Below, in pieces: positions 1 to 11,509 of a DNA stretch of 64,000 nt. The position numbers were made by a program, and so were the translations under genes. Source of the stretch: Branchipolynoe longqiensis. Lineage: Eukaryota > Annelida > Polychaeta > Phyllodocida > Polynoidae. The stretch spans positions 102,906,292 through 102,970,291 of the forward strand of contig CM059191.1 of the NCBI GenBank assembly GCA_030323885.1, written 5' to 3'. Below the pieces are notes generated by a model, which was not told where the DNA came from, did not search any database, and saw only the letters and a list, made by a program, of their open reading frames with translations. Within the stretch, counting starts at the first letter, position 1. Every line of letters begins with the position of its first letter.

Positions 1-215
1 TAGCAACATATAACATTATATCAGAACTGGAACCGAATTGCGATAGTGTGCACTCATTGCAAATTTATAGTGTCGCCCCACTTGGATACCAGGCTGCTGG
101 CAACGCAATCCAATACCCGATTCAGTCTCATTATCCTGATACAAAAGCACCATTCATTGCGCTATCCTGGGAATGCTGAGAGCACCAGTTTAGGTAGTGC
201 TTAGTGACCTGCACC
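1..215 (-). repeat. SINE-A fragment (3' part)
   Basis: This is the 3' body of a tRNA-derived SINE, here called SINE-A, on the minus strand. It matches the many other copies in the window through the phrases gtgcactcattgc and tatagtgtcgcccc. It sits tail to tail with the plus-strand copy that follows, so the two form an inverted pair. Confidence 0.6.
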
Positions 216-254
216 AATTTAGTACGTCATTGCTATGACTCCAGTTGTTGCTTA

Positions 255-598
255 CCAGACAGGATGGTCGAATGTGTTGAGCTTCGGTCTCCCGTTTTGG
301 TAGCTCATGGGATTCGAACCCACATGCTGGAATCCTGGTCGAGTTAAACCATTGACTTATTGATACTTGTCACTTCCTATCAAGGTACTCGGCATTATAA
401 GGATGTGGAAAGGACTGGTTAGGTCAGTGTCAGGAGAAATGTGACTGAGTGGATATCAAGCCATGGTGCTGGTGGCCTTGTCTCCTAGCAGGGGCAGCAC
501 TATGAACTCGCCATGAGTGTGCCCTGCCACAATTCGGCACCCGTCCTGATATGACCTCAGAGGTTGCCTGGATGTAAAACTCCAACAACCAACCAGCC
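255..598 (+). repeat. SINE-A, near full length
   Basis: The tRNA-like head at about 262-345 contains a B-box-like stretch, gggattcgaaccc. The body then reads tcggcattataaggat, tcagtgtcagga and ggggcagcactat, and the copy ends in the tail gttgcctggatgtaaaactc. The same order recurs at 32020, 41585, 44310, 47655 and 62150. Inference: a Pol III-transcribed retroposon; the head is degenerate, so it is not a working tRNA gene. Confidence 0.7.
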
Positions 599-655
599 GG
601 ATGTGGCGGAACCCACCACCTTTCCCATTCCGGAAGTCAGTACACACTCTTCCCG

Positions 656-1009
656 GTTCGCCCCCCCCCCCCCCCCCCCCAGTGCACCTGTCTGTAATTG
701 ATTTCATGCAGTCAGCGTGTACCCATGCAGCTGCAACTGACAGACCTGTCTCTAATGCTTGCCACATACGTGACACCAGGTGTCAGGGCTCATGGGCCAG
801 GGGTCAGGGATGAGACACGAGGGGGAGACGCTGAGCGGGTTGTGTGATCGAGTCAGGTTTGGGAATCCATCACGTCGTCTGCCCGCCTCACACCTCGACA
901 TTCGGCAACCCGGCGGAGACGGACCCGGCCCGAGCCCGTCCAGGGGGCCGGGCTGGCGGATGGGGGCGGGGGGTACTGGTTACACTGAGTGGTACGTAGA
1001 GGGAGGGGG
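656..1009. other. Poly(C)20 tract and unassigned G/C-rich stretch
   Basis: A run of 20 C residues lies at 661-680, followed by GC-rich sequence with short G runs near 970 and 1005. No coding or repeat homology was recognised. Confidence 0.5.
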
Positions 1010-2845
1010 GGGGGGGTCACTAACAGGGTGTATAGGGAGGGCGTGTATAACTAACACTGTGTGAGAAATAGGGAGTGTATCACTAACACTGTGTGAGACA
1101 TAGGGAGTGTATCACTAACACTGTATTAGATATAGGGGGTGTATTATTACTAACACCATGTGAGACGTAGTGCGTGTAGTACTAACACTGTGTGAGACAT
1201 AGGGAGTGTATCACTAACATTGTGTGAGACATAGGGGTGTATCAGTTTACACTGTGTGAGACATAGGGAGGGGGTGTATCACTAATACTGTGTGAGACAT
1301 AGGGGGTGTATCACTAAGACTGGGTGAGACATGGGTGTATCACTAACACTGTGTGAGACATAGGGGGTGTATCACTAACACTGTGTGAGGCATCGGGGGT
1401 GTATCACTAACACTGTGTGAGACATAGGGGTGTATCACTAACACTGTGTGAGACATAGGGGGTGTATCACTAACACTGTGTGAGACATAGGGGGTGTATC
1501 ACTAACACTGTGTGAGACATAGGGGGTGTATCACTAACACTGTGTGAGGCATAGGGGGTGTATCACTAACACTGTGTGAGACATAGGGGGTGTATCACTA
1601 ACACTGTGTGAGGCATAGGAAGGGGGTGTATCACTAACACTGTGTGAGACATAGGGGGTGTATCACTAACACTGTGTGAGGCATAGGAAGGGGGTGTATC
1701 ACTAACACTGTGTGAGACATAGTGGGTGTATCACTAACACTGTGTGAGACATAGGGGGTGTATCACTAACACTGTGTGAGACATAGGGGGTGTATCACTA
1801 ACACTGTGTGAGACATAGGGGGTGTATCACTAACACTGTGTGAGACATAGTGGGTGTATCACTAACACTGTGTGAGACATAGGGGTGTATCACTAACACT
1901 GTGTGAACATAGGGGTGTATCACTAACACTGTGTGAGACTAGGTGTATCACTAACACTGTGTGAGACATAGGGGGTGTATCACTAACACTGTGTGAGACA
2001 TAGAGGCATAGGAAGGGGTGTATCACTAACACTGTGTGAGACATAGCAGGTGTATCACTAACACTGTGTGAGACATAGGGTGTGTATCACTAACACCGTG
2101 TGAGACATGGGTGTATCATTAACACTGTGTGAGACATGGGGAGGGGGGTGTATCACTAACACTGTGTGAGGCATAGGAAGGTGGTGTATCACTAACACTG
2201 TGTGAGGCATATGGGGTGTATCACTAACACTGTGTGAGACATAGAAGGGTGTATCACTAACAATGTGTGAGACATAGGGGGTGTATCACTAACAATGTGT
2301 GAGACATAGGGGGTGTATCACTAACACTGTGTGAGACATAGGGGGTGTATCACTAACACTGTGTGAGGCATAGGGGGTGTATCACTAACACTGTGTGAGG
2401 CATAGGGGGTGTATCACTAACAATGTGTGAGACATAGGGGGTGTATCACTAACAATGTGTGAGACATAGGGGGTGTATCACTAACAATGTGTGAGACATA
2501 GGTGGTGTATCACTAACCCTGTGTGGCACATAGAGAGCATATTATCAAATGGGATTAGCCCGTCGGGAGGGGTACATATCTATATACACTTTGTTGCACT
2601 TAGGGAGTCGCTGTATCATCAAACCGTTGTTACACATAAAGGACGTGTTAGCAACACCTTATTACACACATAATGGGGTGTATCATACACAAGTTATTAC
2701 ACATATGGAGGGGGTGTTTCATCAACAGTTTGTTCGACAGAAGGGGGCGTATCATCAACACATTGTTGAAGACAGGGAGGGTGCGTATCATCAACACTTT
2801 CTTAGACAAAGGGAGGGGTTAAAGATTTGACACTTTGTTACAAAT
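1010..2845. repeat. 32-bp satellite array
   Basis: The unit is about 32 bp (gggggtgtatcactaac followed by actgtgtgagacata) and is repeated about 47 times to near 2530. The array then degenerates into related but diverged units up to about 2845. Variant units carrying gaggcataggaag recur at intervals near 1610, 1680 and 2165, a weak higher-order pattern. The 32-bp period is not a multiple of three, so the reading frames through it are meaningless. Confidence 0.9.
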
Positions 2846-2892
2846 AATTGTGCAAAGCGCATAGAGCTGTCCTAGTCGTGATCGCACTGTCA

Positions 2893-3328
2893 GCCTTAAA
2901 TTTGCACAATCCGATGGTTTTCAGTTTCTGTCATTTTCTGAAATAAATATACTAGGTTGCTTGTTATTTTAGTCTGAAGTAGCTTCGCTTCAAAATGAGT
3001 ATCTTTGAAGGGTAAACATGCTAATCTAGTTTTGGTGTGCTTGTCAAAATTCTCAGCGATTGCCTTCGGCAGAAACAGGTTACATTACATTGAATTAGTA
3101 GGACCTTTAATGTACAAACAAATACTTACGAAGAACAATTCCTCTTTTCATATAATCACATGGTTATGGAACAATAAATAAAACAGTGGGAATATACACA
3201 TATAAACTTGTTGAAGGTTTGATTCCAATGTTTCTCTCCATTTTTGGCGTTGACATGGCTTGCGCCTGAACTCTTCAAATCTAGATAAGTGGTTTGCTTT
3301 TGAAAATGTGATGGTATTACCGGACTCA
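2893..3328. mobile_element. MITE, TAGTCCGATG family
   Basis: The left end reads ttgcacaatccgatggtttt and the right end reads gaaaatgtgatggtattacc, which are diverged inverted termini of a MITE family with ends near aaagttgcatagtccgatg. The interior (ctgagataaatacattaggt, gaagtaactt, gatatttgaagtg) recurs at 4595, 12572, 18640, 27985, 31850 and 33020. The right terminus is interrupted by the non-LTR fragment that follows. Confidence 0.65.
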
Positions 3329-3805
3329 ATCAATCAATAGTTCCGTCCTTTAGTTGAGGGTTGGATGCAATGGTTCTCCACTTGTCCCGATGGTGTGCTG
3401 TTCTGGTAGACTGTGAATAATTCAAGCCTGTCCACTGTGAAATATTTGTAAACCATGATGTTCTTGGTCTCCCTCTCCCTCTGCTGCCATTCACCTTCCC
3501 TTCCAACAATGTACGGTATATTGAACTCTGACGAATGATGTGGCCAAAATAAATAAGTTTCTTTGTCTGTATAGTGGCAAACAAGCGTTTCTTATTATTA
3601 ATTTTTCGGAGAACTTCTTTGTTGGTGATCTTCTTTGTCCATGATATTTTCATCATCCTTCGATAAGTCCACATCTCAAATGCTGCTAAACGTTTGTACA
3701 TTTTCTCAGAGATTGTCCATGTCTCAGCCCCATACATTAGATTAGACTACACATAACACTGAAGAATACGCTTCCTTGTATGTATTAATATCTTAATTAC
3801 TTTAA
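3329..3805 (-). mobile_element. Non-LTR retrotransposon 3' fragment
   Basis: On the minus strand this encodes the C-terminal 135 residues of a reverse-transcriptase polyprotein. It begins YGAETWTI, contains FGHIIRQSS and GRGRPRTSW, and ends near DKWRTIASNP, a pattern typical of animal non-LTR ORF2 C-termini. The catalytic RT domain is absent because the copy is 5'-truncated. It ends in an (ATTG)n-type tail at 3329-3340. A close relative lies inverted at 33768-34333. It is inserted in the end of the preceding MITE. Confidence 0.85.
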
Positions 3806-4104
3806 GACACTCTCATCACTGACCGGATGTCTAAGACCACCACGAGGGATGGGTGGGCGAGGGAGTTAGTAACCACTCTGTACTTCATTGTGGGCCTTAT
3901 TCAAATATTGCGATGTGCTGAAGAAACAAACAAGGCCACGTGAATAAGCGAGGCCAAGGTAATTAAGAAAGAAACAAAACTGGTGTGGTTAATTAGAAAA
4001 AGTACCTTTAATTCACAAGGACGTGCGTCTGCACATGTACATTATACACGTATGACTTGGAATCCTACGCTGATCACGTGACCGCCGCCACGTGTAAACT
4101 ATCA
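3806..4104. other. Unassigned
   Basis: Nothing recognisable as a gene or repeat was seen here. Confidence 0.4.
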
Positions 4105-4285
4105 AGGTGGAGTAGAAATGAACAAGAATTGAAATGGCAGAGTAGAAATGTACAAGAACTGAAATCGCCGAGTAGAAATGTACAAGAACAGATACGGCCG
4201 AGTAGAAATGTACAAGAACTGAAATGGTCGAGTAGAAATGTACAAAAACTGAAATGGCCGAGTAGAAATCAACAAGAACCGGAAG
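4105..4285. repeat. 30-bp minisatellite
   Basis: There are about six units of roughly 30 bp built on agtagaaatgtacaagaac plus tgaaatggcc. Because 30 is divisible by three, frames stay open on both strands, but the composition gives no sign of a protein. Confidence 0.85.
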
Positions 4286-4594
4286 TGGGTATACAGGCAT
4301 TGCGAGTTACACTGGTCCCTCAATAAATGAAGAAGGTGCGACTCAGAAGGCCCGGTCATGACCTCAGCTGACTCACTTAAAGTCAGCGGAAGTAGTTAAT
4401 GCACAGTATGAATACACACTGTGAATACTACTATGGTAGACGGAGTGGTATTCTGTGTGTTATCAACTATTTGCTCGTACAGATTGACTGCAATCTACAC
4501 TAGAAATAAATGTATGGCAATAATTGTACTTAGTTTGTTCATCAGGAGGTATAGAACCCTACAGGTATGAAATAAATTTAAAATATAGGATATA
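4286..4594. other. Unassigned
   Basis: Moderately AT-rich sequence. No gene or named repeat was seen. Confidence 0.4.
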
Positions 4595-4942
4595 GTTCAA
4601 GTTGCATAGTCCACTCTTTTCTTTCAATTCATGTACATTTCTTTAGATGCATATATTAGGTCGATCTTGATAGTCTACCTTGTTTTAGTTTAAAATAACT
4701 TCGCTTTGAGAAATGACTAACTTAGAAGATATTTGAAGTGTAAAAATGCAATATTAATATTAGCGTGCTTGGCAAAGGTCTGACCCCCATAGGCGTCAGT
4801 AGTGATATGTTCTAATAAATGAGTTAATGTGCCCTTCTATAAAGGAACACATACTTAATGAGTGACCTACTGCCTTACTCCGGGTATCTCAATGTTTTGC
4901 TTTTGAAAATGTGATGTTTTCATCGGACTATGCAGCTTTAAG
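4595..4942. mobile_element. MITE, TAGTCCGATG family
   Basis: The left end is caagttgcatagtcc and the right end is catcggactatgcagcttta, which are inverted relative to each other. The interior matches the copy at 2893. A second palindromic element begins six bases further on. Confidence 0.75.
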
Positions 4943-4947
4943 CTTAG

Positions 4948-5220
4948 ATTCCTTACACGCGGTATGCGGCATGTGGCATGTGGCATGCGGTATGCGAACG
5001 GGTTGGGTCCTTTCACCCACACCCACACTCATAGTGTCAGGTTACTCTAACACTGTTGTCTATGGGCATTCGCATTTGCTACATGGACTGATTCAGTTTC
5101 ACATGCCGCATGCCACATGCCGCATGCCGCATACCACGTGTAAGGAATCACCCCCATTGACTTAGATGCTTTTCGATTTTTTGCCGCATTCGCATACCGC
5201 ATACTGCGTGTAAGGAATGT
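4948..5220. mobile_element. Palindromic MITE with GCATGCGG words
   Basis: The termini attccttacacgcggtatg and catactgcgtgtaaggaat are inverted repeats. The arms are filled with degenerate gcatgtgg/gcatgcgg words and their complements (4955-4996, 5100-5140, 5180-5212). No ORF is present, so it would be non-autonomous. The direct repeat gctttaagc flanks it on both sides, four bases out. Confidence 0.7.
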
Positions 5221-5970
5221 AGGCTTTAAGCACAAGGCTGGAAGGGGCTCCACCTCACCTACCGTCATGTAAGCTGAAGCTGTGACCCCGCGTGTTGGGT
5301 CACAGGTATGGACCTTGTTGGAGGACCAGCGGAATTAGGAAATACCCATAGTATTCCCAATCATTCACTCATTAATAAGAGTACAACAAATAAATACATA
5401 TATGCCAAGAAAATCCCCCAAAAAACTAACATAGGCTATTAACCATACCAACCTATTATCTATCTGCTACTGACATGCGGGCAATCAAATAACTTATCAG
5501 CAGCCACTGTGTGGTAAGACAACACCAACACTACAACTGGCCAGCATTGAAAACAAGCCTGGGTATCCGGGCTTATATGCTATGGACAGTATAAATACAG
5601 CCTCGATAAAAAAAAAAAAAACAACAAAAACCCAATCTAACCCAAGATAATTGAGAAATCAGCAGTTAGCCGATACGGGACACATTCTCCCCGGTGTATC
5701 CCTCCATTAACAGTTCCAAAATACCCACATTGAAATGGACAGGGCAATTTTGAATTAGCTACACCTAATACAAACTGTATTTATCGTTGAACAACTTCCC
5801 CCCCCCCCCCCTCTTTGAAATATGAGCGGTTCAGGTTGAGAAAAACAATACCGTGTCTCCAACTTAAAGTACAATAACCCAAATTCACACCAGACACATC
5901 CAAAAGGCACATGTTGAAGAGAAGAGGGGTGGTGTGGAAGACTGGTTTTATCACCTGGTAAGCCGTTTCC
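5221..5970. other. Unassigned
   Basis: Contains a short inverted repeat (gtgaccc/gggtcac near 5280-5302), a poly(A) run near 5610 and a poly(C) run near 5800. No gene was seen. Confidence 0.4.
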
Positions 5971-6427
5971 TTAAGCCCCAGTCACACCTACCCGGACGAG
6001 CCCCGGATTTTGAGCCGGACCACCCCCGGACCAGTCGCCCGGACTGTCCTGGACAGCCCCGGATAAAATCGCTATTTTCGACGTTTTTTACCTCGCGGTC
6101 ACACATACCCGGCCGGTGCGATCCGGGGGTGGTCCGGGGGTGAACCTGAGCCTGTCCAGGTTGTCCTGGGGTGGTCCGGGGTTGTTTCGCTACTACTACT
6201 ACTACTACTACCATGCCGGATCGAGCCCGGATGCCCTGGACCGCCCTGGATGTTTTAAACATTTTAAAACATCCGGGGCGGACCCCGGACCAGCCACGGA
6301 TCACGACGGATCACCAAGGACGAGCCACGGACGAGTCACGGATCACTCCGGATCGCCACAGACCACCCGAGACGACGGTCCGGGTCTCGTCCGGCCTCTG
6401 ATCAGGGTAGGTGTGAATGAGGCTTTA
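5971..6427. mobile_element. Palindromic MITE with CCGGA words
   Basis: The left end aagccccagtcacacctacc is mirrored by the right end ggtaggtgtgaatgaggctt. The arms are made of many ccggac/gtccgg words. A (CTA)n run lies at about 6190-6210. No transposase is present. Confidence 0.75.
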
Positions 6428-6955
6428 ACCCCTTAGCTTTTCTCCTTTCTCCCTTCTCTCACCTGGGTCCAGGCTCCCTCCCACCCCCACCCCCTCTCTT
6501 CCTCATCCTTCTTCCCTTCCACCACACATTGCAATCACTCCTATCTCATTCCAGAATTATGTGCGCTTTGAGTACATTGGAGATTTAATAAACTACATGC
6601 CCTGACAAGCTAATTAGTTCTCACGGTAATGGACAGGAAATGGATGACTGCCTTCTAATAGTAATTGCTTTGCGCGTTATGTAGCCCCAATCTAATGAGA
6701 GCCATGGGTTCGTAGATGCCGGAGCTATTAGTATTACAGGAGGATATGCGGTGAGGACATTATAGTTAAATACTCAGTTATGATGCATCCCATTTAACAT
6801 GAAGAACATATGCAATGTGTGATATATACTCTATTTATTAAATAGCATGTCCTATTATATGTACTGTATTATATATTATAATATATTATGCTTATTACAT
6901 CTATGATATGTATGCAATACATGCTATGCATAATATTATAAGATATTAAATGTAC
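6428..6955. other. Unassigned, partly AT-rich
   Basis: A pyrimidine-rich stretch (6430-6530) is followed by AT-rich sequence. No gene was seen. Confidence 0.4.
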
Positions 6956-6957
6956 AT

Positions 6958-7078
6958 ACTGTCGTGGGGGTGATGAAAATGGGAAATATTGTGCCTAGAG
7001 CAGGACTCGAACCCACATCTCTTTGCATTCTGGGCCAGTCTGCTAAGCTCCCTGATATCACCACACTACCCACGCCTA
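6958..7078 (-). repeat. SINE-C, tRNA-like
   Basis: A minus-strand tRNA-like repeat with the B-box-like gggttcgagtcc followed by caatatttcccattttcatc. It is nearly identical to the copy at 7598-7735. The head mimics a tRNA but does not fold cleanly by eye, so it is called a retroposon. Confidence 0.6.
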
Positions 7079-7187
7079 CCTGACTATAGCGAAATAGCGA
7101 ATGGAAGACACGAAGTGTGAACACTTATGTGTCTCTCATTTTTGCTTGAGTGCAAGTAAATATGCAACACAAGGAATAATTAGTAGC

Positions 7188-7425
7188 ATGTGGTGAATAA
7201 GGGGTCACATTTCCCTGGATCATCAGCCCATGCTTTTTCTAATCTGTTCTTGAATGAATTTATTGACTCGGCATTAATAACATTTTGTGGGAGACTGTTC
7301 CATATATTTATGATCCTGTTTGAGAAACTGTGTTGCCTTAACTTTGAAATGGCTCTGGGTTTTACTAGTTTGAGAGTATGGCCCCCGACTGCCTTCTCTT
7401 TTATTCATGTGGTTACTTGCCTGAG
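7188..7425 (-). mobile_element. Non-LTR retrotransposon C-terminal fragment
   Basis: The minus-strand reading HTLKLVKPRAISKLRQ, then SFSNRIINIWNSLPQNV, then FKNRLEKAW is the typical C-terminal tail of non-LTR reverse transcriptases (R-FS-RV-WNSLP-V-FK-RLD pattern). An in-frame stop lies just upstream, so only a degenerate 3' remnant survives. It is unrelated in sequence to the copies at 3329 and 33768. Confidence 0.8.
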
Positions 7426-7597
7426 AGGTCAGTGCAGACTACTACACTCGTCCCCCTGGAATTGTAAGTCTGTTAATGCTTACAATTACATACATACAGG
7501 CAATGCACTAACAGTAACAGTAACACATACATACACAGGGTAGGTTCAACAACCATACAGTGCATAGCTTGTACAGGATCATAGTCATGGAAACCAG

Positions 7598-7735
7598 TGT
7601 CGTGGGGGTGATGAAAATGGGAAATATTGTGGCTAAAGCGGGACTCGAACCCACATCTCTTTGCATTCCGGACCAGTGTGCTAACCATTACACCACCTAG
7701 GCTCCCTGATATCACCACAATACCCACACCTACCT
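7598..7735 (-). repeat. SINE-C, tRNA-like
   Basis: Second copy of the 6958 repeat. On the minus strand the head reads ggtgtaatggttagcac and gggttcgagtcccgc, good A- and B-box matches reminiscent of a Gln- or Glu-type tRNA. A 36-bp phrase (ggttacttgcctgagag and onward) occurs on both sides at 7410 and 7742, so the SINE sits inside a duplicated segment. Confidence 0.65.
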
Positions 7736-7789
7736 GTCTATATGGTTACTTGCCTGAGAGTTCAGTGCAGACTACTACAATACTATAGA

Positions 7790-8778
7790 TTATCTGCGCA
7801 ATATATATAGTATGCACATATATTATATATTGTGATTAATATATATTTGATACATATACCACACATACATAGTATGTTCAATTTCCATAAACCACATTAC
7901 ATGTGCAATATACATAATATGAACACATTGTATTAAATATTATATTTTGAGAATAATATATAGGATATGCATACTATACAACAAATCCATAATATGCCTA
8001 ACTTGCATACTAGTTAATATACACTACATGGAAAATATATTTACATGAAATACATGACTTACACAATGTACATTGTATACAGGTATTCCAATACATGCCA
8101 TATTTTGAATATAATATATAAGGTGTACATCCTATATATAATATACATAATAATATGCCCAAATCACATAAAATAAATTATATACACAATGTACATAGAG
8201 CGCAAATATTATAATATACCATACACAGTGTGTGCACTATATGTGATATGTATACGGTATATACAATGCATAATATGCACACCATGCTTACTTCACATAA
8301 TATCCATTATACACATTAAACATAACATGCATAATGTACGGAATATAAATAATATTGTTATATATGCATATACATTTGATGCAATACACATATGTATCCA
8401 TACACACATACACTCATATGGTGTAGAGGACATAATAATGCCTTTATGATAGTATACCGTGATTATGCAACATGTTGATAATTAAACCCATATATGTATG
8501 AGGAGATCAAATATGAAACAATACACACAAATGGCCACGACTAAGGGGCACAGTTGAGCAGAACATACGACCATTACATGCTACTATCACATCGTATAGA
8601 ATCGGAACGTGCACTATCACCCATATATAGAACGTCGTGGGTTGTTGACAGGCAGCTCCAAATGACAGCGTGAGAAATTAAACTCCTTCACAATTTAACA
8701 CTGCTTCGAACGCGCCTGTCAGGTCACAGCACATTGTGACGTCACAGGTGCTGGGGAAATGTGAGATATGTGTCTTTA
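7790..8778. other. AT-rich unassigned stretch
   Basis: Dominated by ataatata/tgcatat words to about 8450, then ordinary sequence. No gene or repeat family was recognised. Confidence 0.5.
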
Positions 8779-9810
8779 ATGTGGCTGTCACACTACGACG
8801 ACAAGCGGTGACGACAGCCCTGCAACAGCGACTTCCGGTCTGTCGTCGATTGTCGTCGATTGTCGCGCAGGTGTCGTGCAGGTGTCGCCGCGACACCTCC
8901 GCGACACCTCCAGTTTCTCCACTGTTTCTCTACTGTCGCCGGGTTGTCATAGCCTTTTTGGACATGTTGAAAAAATTTGACGACAATCGACGACAGCCGA
9001 TGTCGGTCTGCTGTCGATACGGTGTCGCTATGGTGTTGGTACAGTGTTGTCGTTGTCGCTAAGGTGTCGTCTTGTGGTTAAGCTGTCGTCGCTTCTCTCT
9101 CCATAGCAGCTGTATGTGTGTCTCGGTGTATGTGTCTCTGTTTGTCTGTGTGTCTGTGTCTATGTGTGCGTCTATATGTGTCTATGTGTGTTTATGTGTG
9201 TATATGTGTGTGTCTCTGTGTGTCTGGGTCTATGTGTGTCTATGTGTGTTTATGTGTGTCTATGTGTGTATATGTGTGTCTATGGGTGTGTCTCTGTGTA
9301 TCTGTGTGTGTGTCTGTGTCTCTGTGTGTGCATGTGTCTCTGTGTGTCTCTGTGTGTCTATGTGTGTATATGTGTGTGTATCTGTGTATGTGTGTGTATG
9401 TGTATATGTGTGTGTCTGTGTCTCTGTGTGTCTATGTGTGTTTATGTGTGTCTATGCGTGTCTATGTGTGTGTCTATGTGTATGCGTGTGTGTATGTGTG
9501 TGTCTGTGTCTATGTGTGTGTCTGTGTCTATGTGTGTCTATGTGTGTCTATGTGTGCATATGTGTGAGTCTATGTGTCTATGTGTGTGTATCTGTGTCTG
9601 TGTGTGTATGTTTCTGTGTGTGTGTCTGTGGCTCTGTGTGTGTCTGTGTCTCTGTGTGTGTCTGTGTCTCTGTGTGTGTGTCTGTGTCTCTGTGTGTGCC
9701 TCACTCTGACTCTCAGTCTGACTTTGACTCTGACTCTGACTCTCAGTCTGACTCTCACTCTCAGTCTGACTCTGACTCTGACTCTGACTCTGACTCTCAC
9801 TCTCAGTCTG

Positions 9811-9871
<61 letters not shown>

Positions 9872-10622
9872 GTCTGACTCTCACTCTCACTCTCAGTCTG
9901 ACTATCACTCTCACTCTCAGTCTGACTCTCACTCTCACTCTCAGTCTGACTCTCACTCTCAGTCTGACTCACTCTGACTGTCACCCTCAGTCTGACTCTG
10001 ACTCTGACTCTTACTCTGACTCTGACTCTGACTCTCAGTCTGACGCTGACTCTGACTCTCAGTCTGACTCTGACTCTCACTCTCAGTCTGACTCTCACTC
10101 TCACTCTGACTCTGACTCTGACTCTGACTCTGACTCTCAGAGACACACAGAAACACAGAGAGACACACACAGACACACACAGACACACAGAAACACAGAG
10201 ACACACACAGACACAGACACACACATAGAGACACACAGAGACAGAATGACACACACAGATACACACATACATAAACACACAGACACACACACAGACACAC
10301 ACACAGATACACACATAGAGACACACACAGAGACACAGAGTCACACACACAGAGACACACCCACATACACACACACAGAGACAGACACAGACACACACAT
10401 AGAGACACACACACAGACACAGAGTCACACACACAGACACACAGACACTGTCGTCCCACAGACACACAGACACTGTCGTCCCGCTGTCGTCCTGTCTGTC
10501 GTCCTGATGTCGTCCGATTGTCATCCAACTTAGCCCGAATTTGCATATGTCATCGTGTTTTAACCAAATCCCAGCCGCCGGGCTGTCGTCACCCCCTTGT
10601 CGTCGTAGTGTGACTGCTACAT
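8779..10622. mobile_element. Palindromic MITE with GTCGTC words and a microsatellite core
   Basis: The two ends share about 40 bp in inverted orientation: gtcacactacgacgacaag is followed on the left by cggtgacgacagccc and on the inverted right by ggggtgacgacagccc. The arms are packed with gtcgtc/gacgac words (8800-9090, 10455-10615). The centre is a 1.35-kb microsatellite. No transposase is present. The outer ends match the MITEs at 13679, 23959, 36272 and 61385. Confidence 0.8.
9105..10455. repeat. Compound microsatellite with complementary arms
   Basis: 9105-9700 is (TGTGTC/TATGTG)n, 9700-10140 is (CTCTCA/CTCTGA)n, and 10140-10455 is (ACACAG)n, the complement of the first block. The even periods keep frames open on both strands for 150-330 codons, giving only Cys/Val/Ser/Leu strings that are not genes. 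Confidence 0.9.
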
Positions 10623-10850
10623 TATATATCTAAGTGTGGGGGGGGGGGGGGGCGAATGGTGGGGCGGGGGCGAGGGGGGGTGGTTCGGGGGGCGAAGGGG
10701 CGGGGTGTGATTGCGGTGTTTGATTGATATACACATGGAGAGAGTTGGAAAAGACTACAGAAAACTGGGCGTGAGGACAGGATGCCCTTACATAATGCAA
10801 GCCTCGTTTTGAGGTCACCAATCTGACTTGACCTACATAGAGGTTGCTTG
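10623..10850. other. G-rich tract and unassigned sequence
   Basis: A run of about 14 G at 10638 is followed by G-rich sequence to 10710 and then ordinary sequence. Confidence 0.4.
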
Positions 10851-10851
10851 A

Positions 10852-11470
10852 TGGAATTTTACATCCTGGCAAAATGCATCATATCAAGATGGTTACCGAC
10901 TTGTGACAGTCCACACGTATAGTGCTGTTCCACTGGGAAATCACGCTGCCAGCACCATTTTTTCTTGAAGATTTTTTAAAGATTTATACTGCCTATTATG
11001 GATAAGCCTGAATAGACTTGTTTTCACCATTAGACAGTTTGTCGATAGAAAGCCCGAGCCTATACTTTTACCGACCCAAGGGATTTGTAACCTCCCACAC
11101 CACATAGACATGGTATGAGAGCAACTGGCCTTTGATGACAGTGTAAGTTATCCACAGGGGTGGACATCCAAATTGGCAGAGGTGGGGGTATGGGGAATCG
11201 GACCTTCAGATTAGGAGTCTGACCTAGAAAAAAGTCAGACACTCTAACCACTCCGCCACAGAGAACACCACATGACCCAATATCCCACTCAGTCACATTA
11301 TCCTGACACTGAGCTAACCAGTCCTTGGCCTATCCTATTAAAACTGAACATTAAGCTAGGAAGCGACAAGTATCAATTTTGTAAGTCATTGGTTTGACAC
11401 GACCAGGAATGGAACTCCGATAACGCCGCGGGAGACATGCAGTCTACCGGTTTGGTGACTGTGTCCGGTA
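10852..11470 (-). repeat. SINE-A interrupted by SINE-B
   Basis: SINE-A sequence at 10852-10962 (tacatcctggcaaaatgc, accgacttgtgacagt) resumes at about 11269 (catgacccaatatcccactc) and runs to the tRNA-like head near 11400-11470. The break is occupied by SINE-B at 10966-11268, so SINE-A is the older insertion. Confidence 0.7.
10966..11268 (-). repeat. SINE-B, tRNA-derived
   Basis: On the minus strand the head reads gtggcggagtggttagagtg with a degenerate B box. The body (ttaccgacccaagggat on the plus strand) and the tail near aaagatttatactgcc follow. Other copies lie at 15572, 28399 (plus strand) and 28828. Confidence 0.75.
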
Positions 11471-11509
11471 GTCCACATAGAGGTCAGTAACACTCAGCTA
11501 ATGCTCTAA

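Noticed and set aside
9072..10546. Overlapping open frames of 128-328 codons on both strands
   Set aside because: They are translations of hexamer-type microsatellites. Frames without stops follow from the repeat period, the composition is two to four amino acids, and both strands are equally open.
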